From contig JABCPU010000034.1 in assembly GCA_016800925.1 (NCBI GenBank), positions 62,001 through 126,000 of the forward strand: 64,000 bases of DNA, given 5' to 3'. The notes beneath the pieces are model-generated. The model saw only the letters and a program-made list of their open reading frames with translations, searched no databases and had not been told where the DNA came from. Both the position numbers and the translations under genes were made by a program. This DNA comes from Suillus spraguei. Its lineage: Eukaryota; Basidiomycota; Agaricomycetes; Boletales; Suillaceae. Below are positions 1 to 11,073 of this stretch, in pieces; the first letter of the stretch is position 1, and every line of letters begins with the position of its first letter.

Positions 1-2
1 AT

Positions 3-215
3 GCAGCAAGCAAGACGAACGACACCTCCCCCGGCGTGACCCATGCGGCGCTCCTGTCGCTCCTGGCAAAATGGATTTCTCAGCTCCCCCCTGATGCACC
101 TGAAGAGATTATGGTCTCTATGGCATCGTTGTCGAGATTGGGTCATCCTTCAGGCGACAACATCCCATCATCCACGGGTCCTCGTTGTTCTGCGCGCCTC
201 CAAATGAAACGATGA
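3..215 (+). CDS. 3' end of an unidentified gene, cut by the window edge
   Basis: An open frame runs from base 3 to a TGA at 213-215, giving about 70 residues with no start inside the window. The translation is hydrophilic, rich in Ser, Pro and Leu, and ends in a basic tail (SARLQMKR). I do not recognise a family. The frame is GC-richer than the DNA after it, which suggests a real coding end. It could instead be the tail of a transposon protein, since many Agaricomycete retroelement ORFs end in similar Arg/Ser-rich tails. Nothing can be said about function. Confidence 0.35.
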   Translation, partial: AASKTNDTSPGVTHAALLSLLAKWISQLPPDAPEEIMVSMASLSRLGHPSGDNIPSSTGPRCSARLQMKR

Positions 216-380
216 CATGTTTATCTCCCATACTTTTCATGCACGTACTTTTAACTTTTTTTATCGCAAGGACACCCTTTCGGTCGGCTCAATGTAAACA
301 CGATGATATGTACTGCGCTTTGATCTGTTCATAACGTGACCTGAATGTACTGTACTACCCTTTATTATCATCTTCGTAAC

Positions 381-765
381 ATGGGATTTCGCAAGATCAG
401 TCATGACCTGAAACTTGCAGCAATCCGACTCTATGAACGGAACCCTCTGAGCCTTCGCGACATCCTGCGGATTTTGAGGCTCTGGCGCGAAACCGGTGGT
501 GTTGTGAACCATCAGCCTAGCACAACAATGGGTGGTCGTCTGCGTGCTCTCGATTGTGAAGATATTAATTGCCTGCTTCGTCTTGTAAGGCAGAACCCTG
601 ACTATTTTTTGGACGAGCTCATGCACCTCACAAACTAATTCATATCTGTCCATTTCACAACAATCTTCCATGAGCTCGAACGTACTGATGTGAGCTACAA
701 GAAACTCAAGCGCAAGAACGAAACAAGACTCTCCGTGCTGCGTTCATCGAGAAAAATTAAATTAT
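381..765 (+). pseudogene. Tc1/mariner-like transposase remnant (N-terminal helix-turn-helix part)
   Basis: From the ATG at 381 the frame reads MGFRKISHDLKLAAIRLYE, a pattern I know from fungal Tc1/mariner-type transposases whose N-terminus is a paired helix-turn-helix DNA-binding region. The frame continues through DINCLLRLVRQNPDYFLDEL, meets a TAA at 636-638, and carries on in the same frame with FISVHFTTIFHELER and SYKKLKRK before homology is lost near 765. The spacing between SLRDIL and ILRLWRET looks short for the family, consistent with a small internal deletion. No catalytic DDE part follows, so this is a dead 5' fragment. No terminal inverted repeats were found. Confidence 0.6.
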
Positions 766-2303
766 TTGCTATAAGTGTAATCGCACAGGGATACTCACAT
801 GTCGGAATGTTTCAATGAAAATGACTTGTAGGTCGGAGCCAAAAATTCGGAAACAACCGATTTAATTTTAAATATTTGTTATTATTTGTGTCTCGATCTC
901 ACCGCAACCACTTCGGGCATAACCCCGTGAATCTGTCAAACCTATCACGTCATAGCACAATCGTTCATGTCACTTATCACACACGCGGCTACAGTAGGAT
1001 CGTTGCCCACCAATGGCACAAAAGTCTTAGTAAGTCATCATCACGTTTGTGACGCGTGACTAGCTGACACTATGTAAAAGAGACAGGTAGATATGTGGTT
1101 AGATTCAGTAAGCCCGTCGGTTTACTACTACTGGCGGCTTACCAAAAGTATCCAGCATCCCGAGATCCCCGACCAATCGGTCGCTCCGCCGCGCCCAGCG
1201 CCTCGTTTTACGTCAATCAAGGTCAAATGTCTCTATCTCGCGAATAAAGTAAAGTTACTGTTTGGGGTAAGTACCATGACCTTCGTTCAAAACAATTTGA
1301 AGCAGCTCTTCCAGATATGACTTAGGATATATCATGATCATGACACTGGGGAACGCCATTAATATTTGCATATACTGTAGCACATCACCACTTACAAGGA
1401 AACATGTCAAATAATAGATTAGCATCAATCTCAAGGAAGTAAGAGTTTTTCAAATTCAATTAAACTGCTATCACGTAGGTAAGTTCTTTGGCACCGCGGT
1501 ACTCGATGAGATTGACTGATGGACAAACAGAGGCGTTAGCGCTGGAACAATCTACAGCAAAATCATCCTGAGCTAGCCACTGCTGGTACGCGCCCATCTC
1601 AATCTACATGATCAAGCTGATGACCGAAATGACAGTGGAACTTCATCAGCAATTGTGCACCCCACTGGAATAGTGCTGGATACTCTGGATACAGCTGGGC
1701 CTCTGGGTAAAACGCCATACCAGCGCCGTGATTTCTTTCGCGGGTACAGCGAACACCCAATCCATCGATAAGACTGACCGAAGTACGCCAATTGATCGCG
1801 AGAAGTCTTTACTTCGGTCAACCATCATTCTGCAGATCGAATACAAACTGCCCTTCAAGCGCAAGACACAAAAGCTACTAGTCGATCAGCTCCCAGCTCC
1901 ATCACGCAGACTGCCAGGGCTTCTTTGAAGCGTTCAAAGGCTCCTACAGGTGAATTTTCACTCAACTGTGTTGATAGATATTTGATACAAGCAATGACCC
2001 CAGTGAACATCGGACAGTGCGAGAGACGTCCGGAGAGTGCCGCATCGTGCACCGCCAGCTGAAACCGCCCTCGCACGATCTCGACAAGAAATCCGGACGA
2101 ATACACAATGGAAAAGGAGTCAATATCGTGCGTCGTCGTGCGAGAGTCGTTCAAGTTGGTACTACACGATGCGGCACTCCCTTGCATTCTCTACGAGCGG
2201 TTTATATCGTGCGAGAATGGTTCATATCATATTGCTTTTAGCTACTAGTACAAAATACGAAATACGAATACAATGCATGGAATGGTATGAAACAAAAGCA
2301 GGT
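766..2303. other. Unassigned, decayed DNA
   Basis: Open frames here are short, overlap on both strands and show no motif I can name. Short runs near 1,670-1,900 look weakly coding on both strands but have no consistent frame. I see no RNA gene, LTR end or inverted repeat. Confidence 0.4.
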
Positions 2304-2370
2304 GAAACACAGCTCGAAAAGCAGTCGAAACACAGCTCGAAAAGCAGTCGAAACACAGCAGAAAAGCGAT
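2304..2370. repeat. Short tandem repeat, 23-bp unit
   Basis: A 23-bp unit starting AGCTCGAAAAGCAGTCG is present at 2311-2333 and again at 2334-2356. A degenerate third copy starts at 2357, and a partial copy precedes the array. Confidence 0.8.
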
Positions 2371-2450
2371 GGAACGAAAGCAGTAAAGCAATCCCAACAG
2401 CACGCAATGTGTGCGCTCAATGTAAGGTACCGTCGATGACAATACTTACC

Positions 2451-2790
2451 TTCCGTTCTTCTTACTGCTGGGACGCGCCTTGCTGGCTTTCTTCAGTACT
2501 TCAGTTGGCCCGACGGCACTGCTGACTGGAATGCTAGAGACCAAAGGGGTGGGCTGGCCATTGGGTGTGGTTGTAACAGCGAGGGGGGGTATGACAGTCT
2601 CGACCAGAGCCTCGGGAGACTCACCAATAAATTCATTGATAAGGGCATCAGGTTGGGGGATCGCGGCAGCAGATTCAGGAACTGGAGTTGTAGATGGTGG
2701 CAGCAGCGACAGCGGAGACTTCTGGGGAAGAGTAAGACCATCACTGTCAATAAATTTGGAATTAGCGCTGACGAAGCCTTTTAAAAATCA
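2451..2790 (-). pseudogene. Proline/serine-rich coding-like exon fragment
   Basis: On the minus strand one frame is open over about 110 residues. It contains low-complexity Pro/Ser/Thr text with PLSLLPPSTTPVPES and a basic end KKASKARPSSKKNGR. The basic end is followed at once by GTAAG, a plausible 5' splice site, near 2454. It lies just downstream of the decayed Helitron helicase and on the same strand. It may be a captured host exon or the tail of the Helitron transcript. The composition is gene-like but the family is not recognised. Confidence 0.3.
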
Positions 2791-5700
2791 ACATACAGTG
2801 CATTTTTCAGTTTGATTTGAGGTATTGTCCAAGTCTCGACGGCGTCGTAGGTATCGACTAAGCCAGAGTATAGCGGCGCCGGAATTGTGCTTACCTGGGT
2901 GAAGTGCACAACCTGAGTGCAATTGAAGATTCGAGTGCAATGTGATTGCAATGCAAAGTGTCCCGAAATCCGTGTAGTTGCGACACAAATGCGAAGGGAA
3001 TGCAGAGTTCACGCAAGGTGCATGCGTTTGCATGCGCTGCACTCGCAAGAAATCGAGAATTAGGTCATTGAATTCATCCACAAATATGTTTCGTGGTGAG
3101 AGAAACGCACAATCGAGGCATGCGCGAGCATCCACTAAGATGTGTGGCGGGAAAAGAAAATTCATTGCGTTATTGATTTCTGTGGTTTTCTGTAACAGTG
3201 GAAGGCTTTGTCGACTGCCAGAGGTGTCTTCGCCAATTTCATCCATGAATGTGGTGAATTGAGGATCTGCGGCTGTGCAGATGGGAGCATGCAAAGAAAG
3301 CACTCGCATTTTGCGCCATAATGCTGAAGATTTCACTGAAGCTGCTTGTGTTGCTAATTCTCCTGCTCCGCTCACCACGGCTGCAACTTGTCGAAAATCT
3401 CCTAGGGTGATGAAGGTCTTTCTTCCAAATGGTGTGTGAGGGCGATTGCAAATCAATGGGAAGAGATTGTCGACTGATTCTCAAGCAGCTTTGTTCATCA
3501 TGGGAAGTTCATCCCAGATCACGGCTTCAGCCTCTCGAATGAGGTCAGCACATGGCAAAAAGGGTTGTATTTTGGAGTGCAGATTGATGGCATCATCGGT
3601 TACAGGTATGCCAAACATATGATGCGCTGTGCGTCCACGGTCATAAGCCATCGCGCAGAGAGCACTGCTCCCCACGATTAAAATGATCTTTCCTTGCGCG
3701 TGTAATGCAGAGGACAAAGCTTTCACCAAGAAGGTTTTTCCTTGTCCAGGACGACTCTCTACAAAGAAAGGTGTGCTCTCGTGGTTCTGAATTGCATGAT
3801 AAATTTGATCAAAAACATTCTGTTGTTCAGCGTTCAGCTGATCATACATGTTTTTGCTTTGAGCGCGAAACGCAGCTTCATTTCTCCGCAAGTATAGTTC
3901 TTCGTTGTATACTTCCAAAGATCTCCATCATGCCATCGGTAATCCATAGTCTGTGAGATGTTTTCCACAGTGGGATAAATGGTCGTTGATGATCTGCAGT
4001 GTGTGGTCATAACCACTAACATTATTTCCCAATCTGAGGATGTGATCTGCAGCTATAGAGTCTCTGAATTCTGTCCAAAGAGGCATGGCAGCATACCACT
4101 CTAGCAATAGTTGCACGAATAAAAAACGCAGTTGAGCTGGAGTGCAAAGATGATCCACTGCTTCTTGGAGTGTGAGATGGCCTTCATTTTGATTCTCAAA
4201 CAGACCGAAGTCGCAAGCTGCTTCATGAAAGCTGCTAAAAGTGATTCCCTTGATTGTGTGAAGGTCATGATAAGAAGTAGCTGCACGGTGAATGAGCAGA
4301 GTGCGAAGATAGAATACTTCACCACTTCGAATGGGCACAGTATCAATGCGAACCACTTTATTTCTGAGTGTCCATCGAGTAGCTTTCTTTCTCACTACAC
4401 CCACTATTTCTTTTTCCAGGTAATCATGTTCCGTGAGGGCATCATCATCACCATCATAGGGATAGAGCACAAATTGCTCGAAATATTCCTCATAACACAG
4501 ATGGGACAGTTCCTCTGCATGCAGAAAGTAACGATTCAGTTGAGATGTCGACGATCATTGGCCTCCATCTCGTCCAAACTGAGGTGTATTCTCATTGGGA
4601 AGATGGACCGAAAGGCGTTCAACTGCAGGCTCTTTCCGCATGATTTTGAATCCAAGAATTTGCCAACTGCTTTCTGGAGCAGAGAGATATCGAGCTTTCT
4701 GGTAGTCTGCAACTTCATTGACTGGTGTGGGCTCATCTGCTATTTGATCATCATCCACAGAAAAGAAAGCCATGTCTGGACCCTTGTATAAATATTTGTA
4801 GAGATAGCTGAACACCTTGGCATTGTAAACCACATCGAAATGGAAGTGGAAATCAGCAAAGTTGAGTAAAGCAGGACAATATGGAACAACCCAGCTGTCT
4901 TCAAGTTGTCTTTGATGCCAGTGCAGCCGACCATGATCATCAACAGATGTTGTGGGCTGTATCTGTTGTGGGAAACCATATATGCACTCTCCATTTTATT
5001 ACAACGACTGCTTGCACGTGATAAGTAATTGCGTCCGTGCATCATGTATTTCGCTACTTTTGCTCGAAGGGCAACATTGTCATGTGGCAGTTCTGCACAG
5101 ACAATATCATCCAATGCATCAAAAGGAGGTTCAGGTTTGACCTGTAATATTTAATCAGTTATGCTGAGTAGCGAAGTTTATGCACCAACACACTTTAAAT
5201 ATGATGTGGGCATGAGGAAATCCCCTTTTCTGAAATTCAATGACCTTGATCATGTACTTCTTTGTCCCAAAAGAGGTTTGAAGAACATGCAACACTTTTT
5301 CCAAACGGGACTTGAACACTCTGGCGACAATAATGGGAATGTCAGACGCTGATTGTCCTGGCCGCAAGCATTCATGGATTTCGCTTCAGTCCGGGTTGAA
5401 TGTCATGGTGCAGAAGAAGGTCGGTTTGCCATACTTGCAACCAAAAGCCATTGCATCAGCAGTTTGTTCCGAAGTCCAAGCACATGATCCAACGAAGCTG
5501 GCAGGCAACTTGACAATGGAGTCCATTTGCTCTTCATCTCTGTGACGTTCAATTGCATCATGGATTTCGTCTGCATGGAACTTTCTCTCACGCAGGATGT
5601 AAGAAAGTCATTCCTCTTCCGTGCGAGAATACATATCCACTAAATATTCACAGCACAGTCTTCCAAATAGCATGAATCATTCATCATCATTAGCAAGTAG

Positions 5701-6526
5701 CCTGCTTCGATACCAATCAATTTGGGACAATCTAGGAAAATTAGGAAGTGGGTTAATACCCCAACCAACATCGCCATGTGGAAATAATAGCACATAGTGT
5801 AGTGGTTCATAGTGTCGGGAGAGTATGTTAATGAATTCTGGTTTGTGGTGACCATGCCGACGGATAACAACAGAACACAGATTGATGTCAGTAGAATTTG
5901 ATGTGTGCATGACAGCTGCGAAATCTCTATTGGAGGAAAAGTCTTTCAGCTCCAACACATGATGACAACACTGTGATGATTGATGAAAGTGCTGGAGCTG
6001 ATCGACGTAAGGATTGACATCATGTAGATCTTGACTTAGACCTTGTACAATGTTGGCATGGACACCAAACTGCTCCACTTTGAATTCTTGTTGACATTCG
6101 TTGTATAAAAACCAATGAATGGAATGATCTGCATACTCGGTGTTTCGGATCAGATGATACGTCCTGCCAGTAAATGCCACTGCTGGAGGACCTGCACCTT
6201 GGAAGTTTTGAAATCTGCCCACCACACCAATTCCGGCGAAAGAGAACAGGTTATTAATCACTCTGCTAAACTCCATGATATGTCATGCATTTTGTGTGCT
6301 GTTCAATAAGCCATGAAGACGTGCAGGTAATGGACGGAGGCTAGGAAGTAGGCGAGATCCATTTCCACAAACAAAAGTTATCTTTTTCAGTGGATAGTAA
6401 TAATGCATGGCAATGAGGGCAGTGACGATTCCAAGAGGCAGGTACTATGGGAGTGGGAGGTTGATGTTTGAGACGCTGCCACCATGTGGCTAAATGAGGT
6501 CGCTGCAGAGCAGGAGTGGGAGTCAA
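2788..6526 (-). pseudogene. Helitron Rep-helicase (rolling-circle transposase), decayed
   Basis: Rolling-circle transposase with an HUH nuclease and a Pif1-type helicase, read on the minus strand. From the N-terminus it has: a Cys motif (RHCPHCHALL, ~6400); the helitron-like N domain with HYEPLHYVLLFPHGDVGWG (5677-6276); Rep motif I around TFFCTMTFNPDW (~5400); the HUH motif FPHAHI (5206-5214); the tyrosine segment YLYKYLYKG (~4790); a linker domain (3928-4470); Walker A PGQGKT (3733-3750); Walker B VIWDEL (~3513); and helicase motifs with GDFRQ (~3400). A 52-nt intron interrupts it. The gene is broken by in-frame TGA codons at 3481, 3928 and 4555 and by several frameshifts, for example near 4950 and 5600. 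Homology fades below 3000. Helitron ends (5'-TC, 3' hairpin-CTRR) were not located. Confidence 0.9.
5142..5193 (-). other. 52-nt spliceosomal intron in the Helitron gene
   Basis: On the minus strand the intron starts with GTGTGT right after the codons for HAHIIFK. It ends with TTACAG, with an ACTGAT branch-point-like sequence about 15 nt upstream. Removing it joins the HUH segment in frame to VKPEPPFDALDDIVCAELP. Size and signals fit a typical basidiomycete intron. Confidence 0.75.
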
Positions 6527-6783
6527 TAAAGGGAGTGTTGGTAATCACTCTGGACTTGCAAAGATTTCTCTGACTGCAAGCTGTTTGCAGGAGTGAGAAG
6601 AAAAAAGAGAATAAATGCAATTTGAGAATGAACCTCATGGTTTTCTGTTTGACATCATGAAATTCTTTCATGTTGGGCATGTTGAAAATCATATTGCCAA
6701 CGGTGCTTACGTTTGCAATCTTGAGCAGCAGAAAGAGGCATGAATAGCAGGTCAACAGATACAGAGTGAAGTGTAAAGTAACT

Positions 6784-7724
6784 TAAATGCGAGCAGCTTT
6801 CGAACTCCCAGCTTTAGAGGTAGAATCAGCTATGATGTCATCTTCATCATCATTACCTCGCCCTCTCTTTGATTTTTCTTTACCTTTACTATCAGCGGCA
6901 TCTTTAGTTTTGGTGTCCTCTTTTTCTTACTGCTCCAATCATAAGCTTTGGATGGCGTAGAGGAAACTACATCTGACGTGGGGCCCGCAATGACATTGTC
7001 CGCAGGTCCAAAAGCGATGTCTTTGACGGCAAGCACGCAACGCTCTTGCTCAATACGCAAGACAGTGCCTTGAATGACAACATGCTTAGAAGCAGAAGGC
7101 AGAGGAGTTTTTGACAGCCAAGGATGACCTTGCAGATAGTAGCAATGGACACGAATGTTTTTCTGAGGAGCAAAAACATATTGAGAAATGTCGATATCAA
7201 AACCATGATCTTGTTCCAATGAAAAATTGCTTCAAGTAACTTTCCCCACTACTATGAGAATTGGCAATGCACGATTCCCATCCTCGAGAGGTTGTAACTC
7301 CTGTCAAAATAACATAAGTGTGGTGACAGAAAAGTATTAAACAGCGAACATCATTGGCATATATATGTAGAGTGTGAGTAGACGTGCCCTCATCAGTTAC
7401 AGCAGAACCAATCATTGTGCGTCCGTGCATCAAATAGATACCATCTTCAGCTGAAGCAGTGTTAGCTCCAAATGTGAACACAGCAACTGCTAAGTCACTG
7501 TCAGGGAGAGCAATGTAGCCATCATATTTCCAGTAATGTTTATTGTCATATTGATATCTAGAAGCATTTTGAATGCCAACCAATCCATGAAATGTACAGC
7601 TGGTCACCATAGTGGTGGAAGATAAAAGGATGGCAAGCAATTGCAATAGGGTGAGAGTGCTGCGCAATGAGGTGAGAGCATGCATCAGCACTGCACAGCA
7701 TGACAGGGTGGACACAATTGACAC
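6784..7724 (-). pseudogene. Companion ORF upstream of the Helitron gene, function unknown
   Basis: This ORF lies on the same strand as, and directly upstream of, the Helitron Rep-helicase; only ~260 bp separate its TAA at 6784-6786 from the helicase start. Parts are open at 7724-7197 and 7219-6830, with the C-terminal ~35 codons in another frame. A GT-AG intron (~7320-7370) probably removes the VRCLILFCHH stretch. It encodes roughly 250 residues: an N-terminal part with HYWKYDGYIALPDSDLAVAVF, a middle part with GHPWLSKTPLPSASKH and VVIQGTVLRIEQERC, and an acidic, Lys-rich, nuclear-signal-like tail (SKRGRGNDDEDD). The alternating hydrophobic strands of the middle part suggest a small beta-barrel such as an OB-fold, but this is a guess. 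Position suggests a helper protein of the element. No family name is claimed. Confidence 0.5.
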
Positions 7725-8099
7725 CGAGCCGATGGTATCTCATGCTTATATATGTTAGAATTATAGCAACCACCTCATGCCACCAACCACCTGAGGCCAC
7801 CCAAGGAAGAGGGCTCACACTGATGGCAATGATCACAATGGCGACAAATTGGTTGTTGTTAGAGTGAACATGTAATGTATTTCCCTTGTGTACAATGCAC
7901 AAGACATAGAATAGGCCTCTCTACTGTAGACTTTATCCTGATACAATCTGAGTGAAGATGTGCCTTCCAAGTCACTTGTCTGCCATACTAAGGGTCAATA
8001 TTTTTTTATCCTGGTGTACATGTAAGTGGGTGCCAGTGGCACTTTGGCATACTGTATCAACAATTCATGATAATTCATAACTAATATAAATGGAAGGCT
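7725..8099. other. No gene seen
   Basis: AT-rich sequence with only short, overlapping frames on the minus strand. It may hold the upstream region and 5' end of the Helitron, but no recognisable terminus was found. Confidence 0.4.
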
Positions 8100-8351
8100 T
8101 TGGTTGGTGGAAGTTAGCTGTGGTAAGTCAGCAGTGTTAGCACGATATCAGTGGCACTTGTGTGGTCTTGGTAGCTGTAGCAGTAAGCTAGTGGCAGCAA
8201 CGACAAGAGAAATGCCTGCAGAGAAAAGATGCTGTGACTACTGGCAGTGCAGTAGCAGTAGTGGTTACAGCAGCTTGGTATGAGCAAAGGAAGTAGCAAT
8301 AGAGGCGGTAAAAGAGGGAGTGGCTTAGCAAGATTACTGGCAGCAGTCTGG
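8100..8351 (-). repeat. R3-type repeat fragment
   Basis: This stretch (GTAAGTCAGCAGTGTTAGCA and following) is repeated in diverged form at 53,879-54,117. It shares the GCGGTA/TACCGC-rich style of the R-family LTRs. The R1 LTR at 8352 is inserted at its right end. It is probably a piece of another R-type LTR. Confidence 0.5.
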
Positions 8352-9306
8352 TGTAAAGATTCAACCTAACTGGGCTGTAGATAAACTACTTCCTAAGTTA
8401 GTATGTGTGGTCTTGCGCTCTGTCTAGTCTGCTTCACTTGTCAAACAAGAGCGTTCAACCCTAAAGGGGGATGCCTGTTAGTATAGTCAAGTTTGAGTCA
8501 AACCAATGTATGAATATAGCATTGTCGTCAGTGGTAAGTTGCCGCGGTCAGTGATGATGCCACCAGGACTAGCATCGTATGTAGTGGTGCTACTGTGGTA
8601 GAGATAATGCTTGTGAATATAGCGTCGAGTGAGCGATAACGAGCGATAAAGTCAGCGGTAGCGGTAAGGTGCAAGCGGTGCAAAGAAACAGTAAAGAAGT
8701 CTGTGGTACTCTCAGCGTTAGAGTAGTGGTGAGCATGAAGTTCAGTCAAAATAGGGGTCAAGGATCTAGCGGTATGCCAGTGGTAACAGTGAATGAGCAA
8801 AATTGATTAATGAGCGGTAAGGAACTTTAAAGACTAAGTCCACTACTGGGTAGATCCAGAGCTAGACACTAATCCTGACCTATAGTACGGTGAAAATAAG
8901 GTACTGTATCATGCAGGGTAAGCGGTGCTTATATCCTAAATTGTATGTACTTGGAATGGGTTAGGCGAAATCAGTAGCGCTCAAGTACAGTAACTGCCAT
9001 ATGTAAACGTAGTGCGAGGCGGTTGCAGCACGAGGCAACATGTAATAAGGCTTGCCATGGAATCAGTGATAATGAACATAAAACAAGCTACACACCAAAT
9101 GGAGCTATACGGATGCGGCAAGGACATGGAAGGACATTGGTACATGGAACGTGGTGCAGTAGTCAGTACAGTGTGTGGTAAGCGTGGAATGCCACTGGCA
9201 ATGCTAAAAGGAGTAAGACGGCCTTTGGACTGGTGGAGATTCCTATAGATGTGAAACATGCACCAAAAGATAGGGTTTTAAGGCCAGCACCAATATGTTC
9301 GTTACA
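8352..9306 (-). repeat. Solo LTR, family R1
   Basis: This is a 955-bp unit. On its own strand it begins TGTAACGAACATATTGGTGC and ends GTTGAATCTTTACA. A TATA-like ATATAAGC lies near its middle. The same unit recurs at 40,606, 60,395 and, disrupted, at 54.1-57.2 kb. Flanks are CTGG on the left and CCAG on the right, which fit a CCGG target duplication whose CpG decayed differently on each side. No internal retroelement region is attached. Confidence 0.75.
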
Positions 9307-9445
9307 CCAGTCACAAGTAGAGAAGTCGAAAGTAGCATGGTACTTCAAGCTTTTAAGTTACAGGCAGTTAAATCAATGAGTGAGTTCAAACAGAACTAAT
9401 TCAAAGATATTGTATTTTCTACTAGCAAACATTTCTGAACTAAGT

Positions 9446-9879
9446 CCAAGAGACAGGATGTAATGGGAAGTAATGGTAACGGTATGTATAATGAGTTCTT
9501 TTAATATGTATCATGTGTGGCCAGAACACATAGGCAAGACCAGTAGTGAAATAGAGACATACTACAAGATATTATCAAAGAGGTGTGCTGGAGTGCTGTA
9601 CAGCAGCCTCATGAGCGTAATATAAGTGCTGCTGTAGGTTTAGTAACAGCAGAAATGAATAAGCTATGCACCAATGGATCTAGCTGGAATGGGAATGGAC
9701 ATGAGGGCATCAGTACAAGGATCTGGTAAGGGGCAAGGGTCCACAGAGTAAGAATGGTACCATGGAAGTGAAAAGACTATTACTCGCTATAAGGTATTTG
9801 TTCAGTAGCTGCCGTAGACAGCAATGAGACACTTATGGAAAATGGGGGTTTCACAGTCAGCATGACTTTGTTTGTCACA
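9446..9879 (-). repeat. Solo LTR fragment, family R2 (5' half)
   Basis: On the minus strand this starts TGTGACAAACAAAGTCATGC and matches the 5' half of the complete R2 LTRs at 26,170 and 57,192. Its 3' half is missing. Confidence 0.65.
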
Positions 9880-9889
9880 CTGTGCATTC

Positions 9890-10586
9890 AAGCCCATATC
9901 TTATGAGATCCATAGACATCCAGACACCTAATCTATACATCCTAGTCCACCCATCCAATCCAGTTCACATATCTAATCCATATACATTCTATCTGAGCCA
10001 CCCATCCACTCTTATCCATATTTGATCCATGTCCATATCCAATCTGTGTCCATATCTGATCCATGTTCATATCTGATCCAACTTCATGTCTGGACTATTC
10101 CTGGGCACCTGCGCATTACCCCTTTTAGACTATATCTGTGCTTCTGGCTTTTGGTTATCTCTGCCTCCATCTTGATAATGTATTCCATGAGTTTCATCTC
10201 TGAGTTCATAGCCTTATGTTCTGTTGTACTTACTAATGTACTTCCACATGCTTCAGACATAGCCTTGGACTATGCTCACTTACATTCTGGCATGCTACCT
10301 ATAGTATTTAACCTTGTAGTACAACTCCTGCAGACTTCAGTCTGATCATTGCTTGTTTCCTGCTTCCTGTTTGATATATTCCTGCACATACTTTCTCCTG
10401 TATCTTGTATATCTATCTATATAACTCTGTTCCATTCTTGCACTTGGGCTCCAGCCCTTGTAAGTTTCTGGCTCAGACCTGAGACTCGGGGTGCAGGAGT
10501 CTTTGGTTCTCAGTTCAGGACACATCTCACCTTGCATACCCTCTGCCAATTCATCCTGATTTAGTCGCTGCTTCAGATCCTGCCAT
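9890..10586 (+). repeat. C2-type LTR fragment with ATATCCA-rich start
   Basis: The order of blocks (degenerate ATCCATATCCAATCC repeats, TTCATAGCCTT, a TATA-like block, TGCAGAC and CTCAGTCTGATCATTGC, then CTTGGGCTCCAGCCCTT) is shared with 24,990-26,169. The general plan is also shared with the e3 LTR family. The e1 element is inserted at its right end. Short open frames here are by-products. Confidence 0.55.
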
Positions 10587-11061
10587 TGTTACAATCGTAT
10601 GTGCCCCTATTCATTCTCTCGTCGTTTCCCTACTTGTATATTATATCACATGACTCTGACTCATATGCTCAATGCATCTGTACTATAGTTGCCTTCCTTG
10701 TTTGGATATGCACTTACTTTCTCACGTCTCTCTTGGTCCGTGTGCACATATTGGCCTATTTAAGCACGATTGTACTTGTAGTAGATTCTTTACTTTAATC
10801 TTACTGGGTTTTACCTGGAATCTCCTTCGCTTAGGTCTCCAACCTAAGTCGTCTTGAATCGTCTCTAAGTCTAAGCACTCCTTAGCCTTAGTCTCTATTC
10901 TTGCAGAACCTCTCAGATTTGTCTTTGAGGCCAAACCCTTGATCGTACTTGGAACGCGTTCCTTGTACTTTCACCTTGTCTTTTTCTGGACATTGTAGAA
11001 CTCCCAGCAGACCGACTGTGTCTTTTCACTGTCGCTGGTGACGTCATCCCAGTTCGTAACA
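10587..11061 (+). repeat. e1 5' LTR
   Basis: 475 bp, TGTTACAATCG to TTCGTAACA. It contains a TATA-like TATTTAAG (10757-10764), the predicted transcript start at 10792 and a conserved CTTACTGGGTTTTACCTGG block just after it. Confidence 0.95.
10757..10802 (+). promoter_or_regulatory. e1 promoter, predicted start site and self-primer
   Basis: TATTTAAG at 10757-10764 is followed 35 nt from its first base by ACTTTAATCTT (10792-10802). That 11-mer is the exact reverse complement of the sequence just after the 5' LTR (11063-11073). In Tf1/sushi elements the first ~11 nt of the mRNA prime reverse transcription in this way. Confidence 0.7.
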
Positions 11062-11062
11062 A

Positions 11063-11073
11063 AAGATTAAAGT
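11063..11073 (+). promoter_or_regulatory. e1 primer-binding site (self-priming)
   Basis: AAGATTAAAGT lies one base after the 5' LTR, where a tRNA-complementary TGG site would normally sit. There is no tRNA-like TGG start here. It pairs perfectly with the predicted mRNA 5' end (10792-10802). Confidence 0.7.

Noticed and set aside
2037..2525. 162-codon plus-strand frame
   Set aside because: It includes the 23-bp tandem repeat, shows no domain, and has competing frames on both strands.
8352..9306. R1 units as terminal-inverted-repeat (MITE-like) elements
   Set aside because: Only ~5 bp (TGTAA/TTACA) are inverted, the same ends an LTR has, and no longer inverted repeat is visible. LTR is preferred, not proven.
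10586..10934. Open frames of 60-70 codons repeated at 10.6-10.9 kb and 17.6-18.0 kb
   Set aside because: They are identical because they lie in the two e1 LTRs. They have no coding features.
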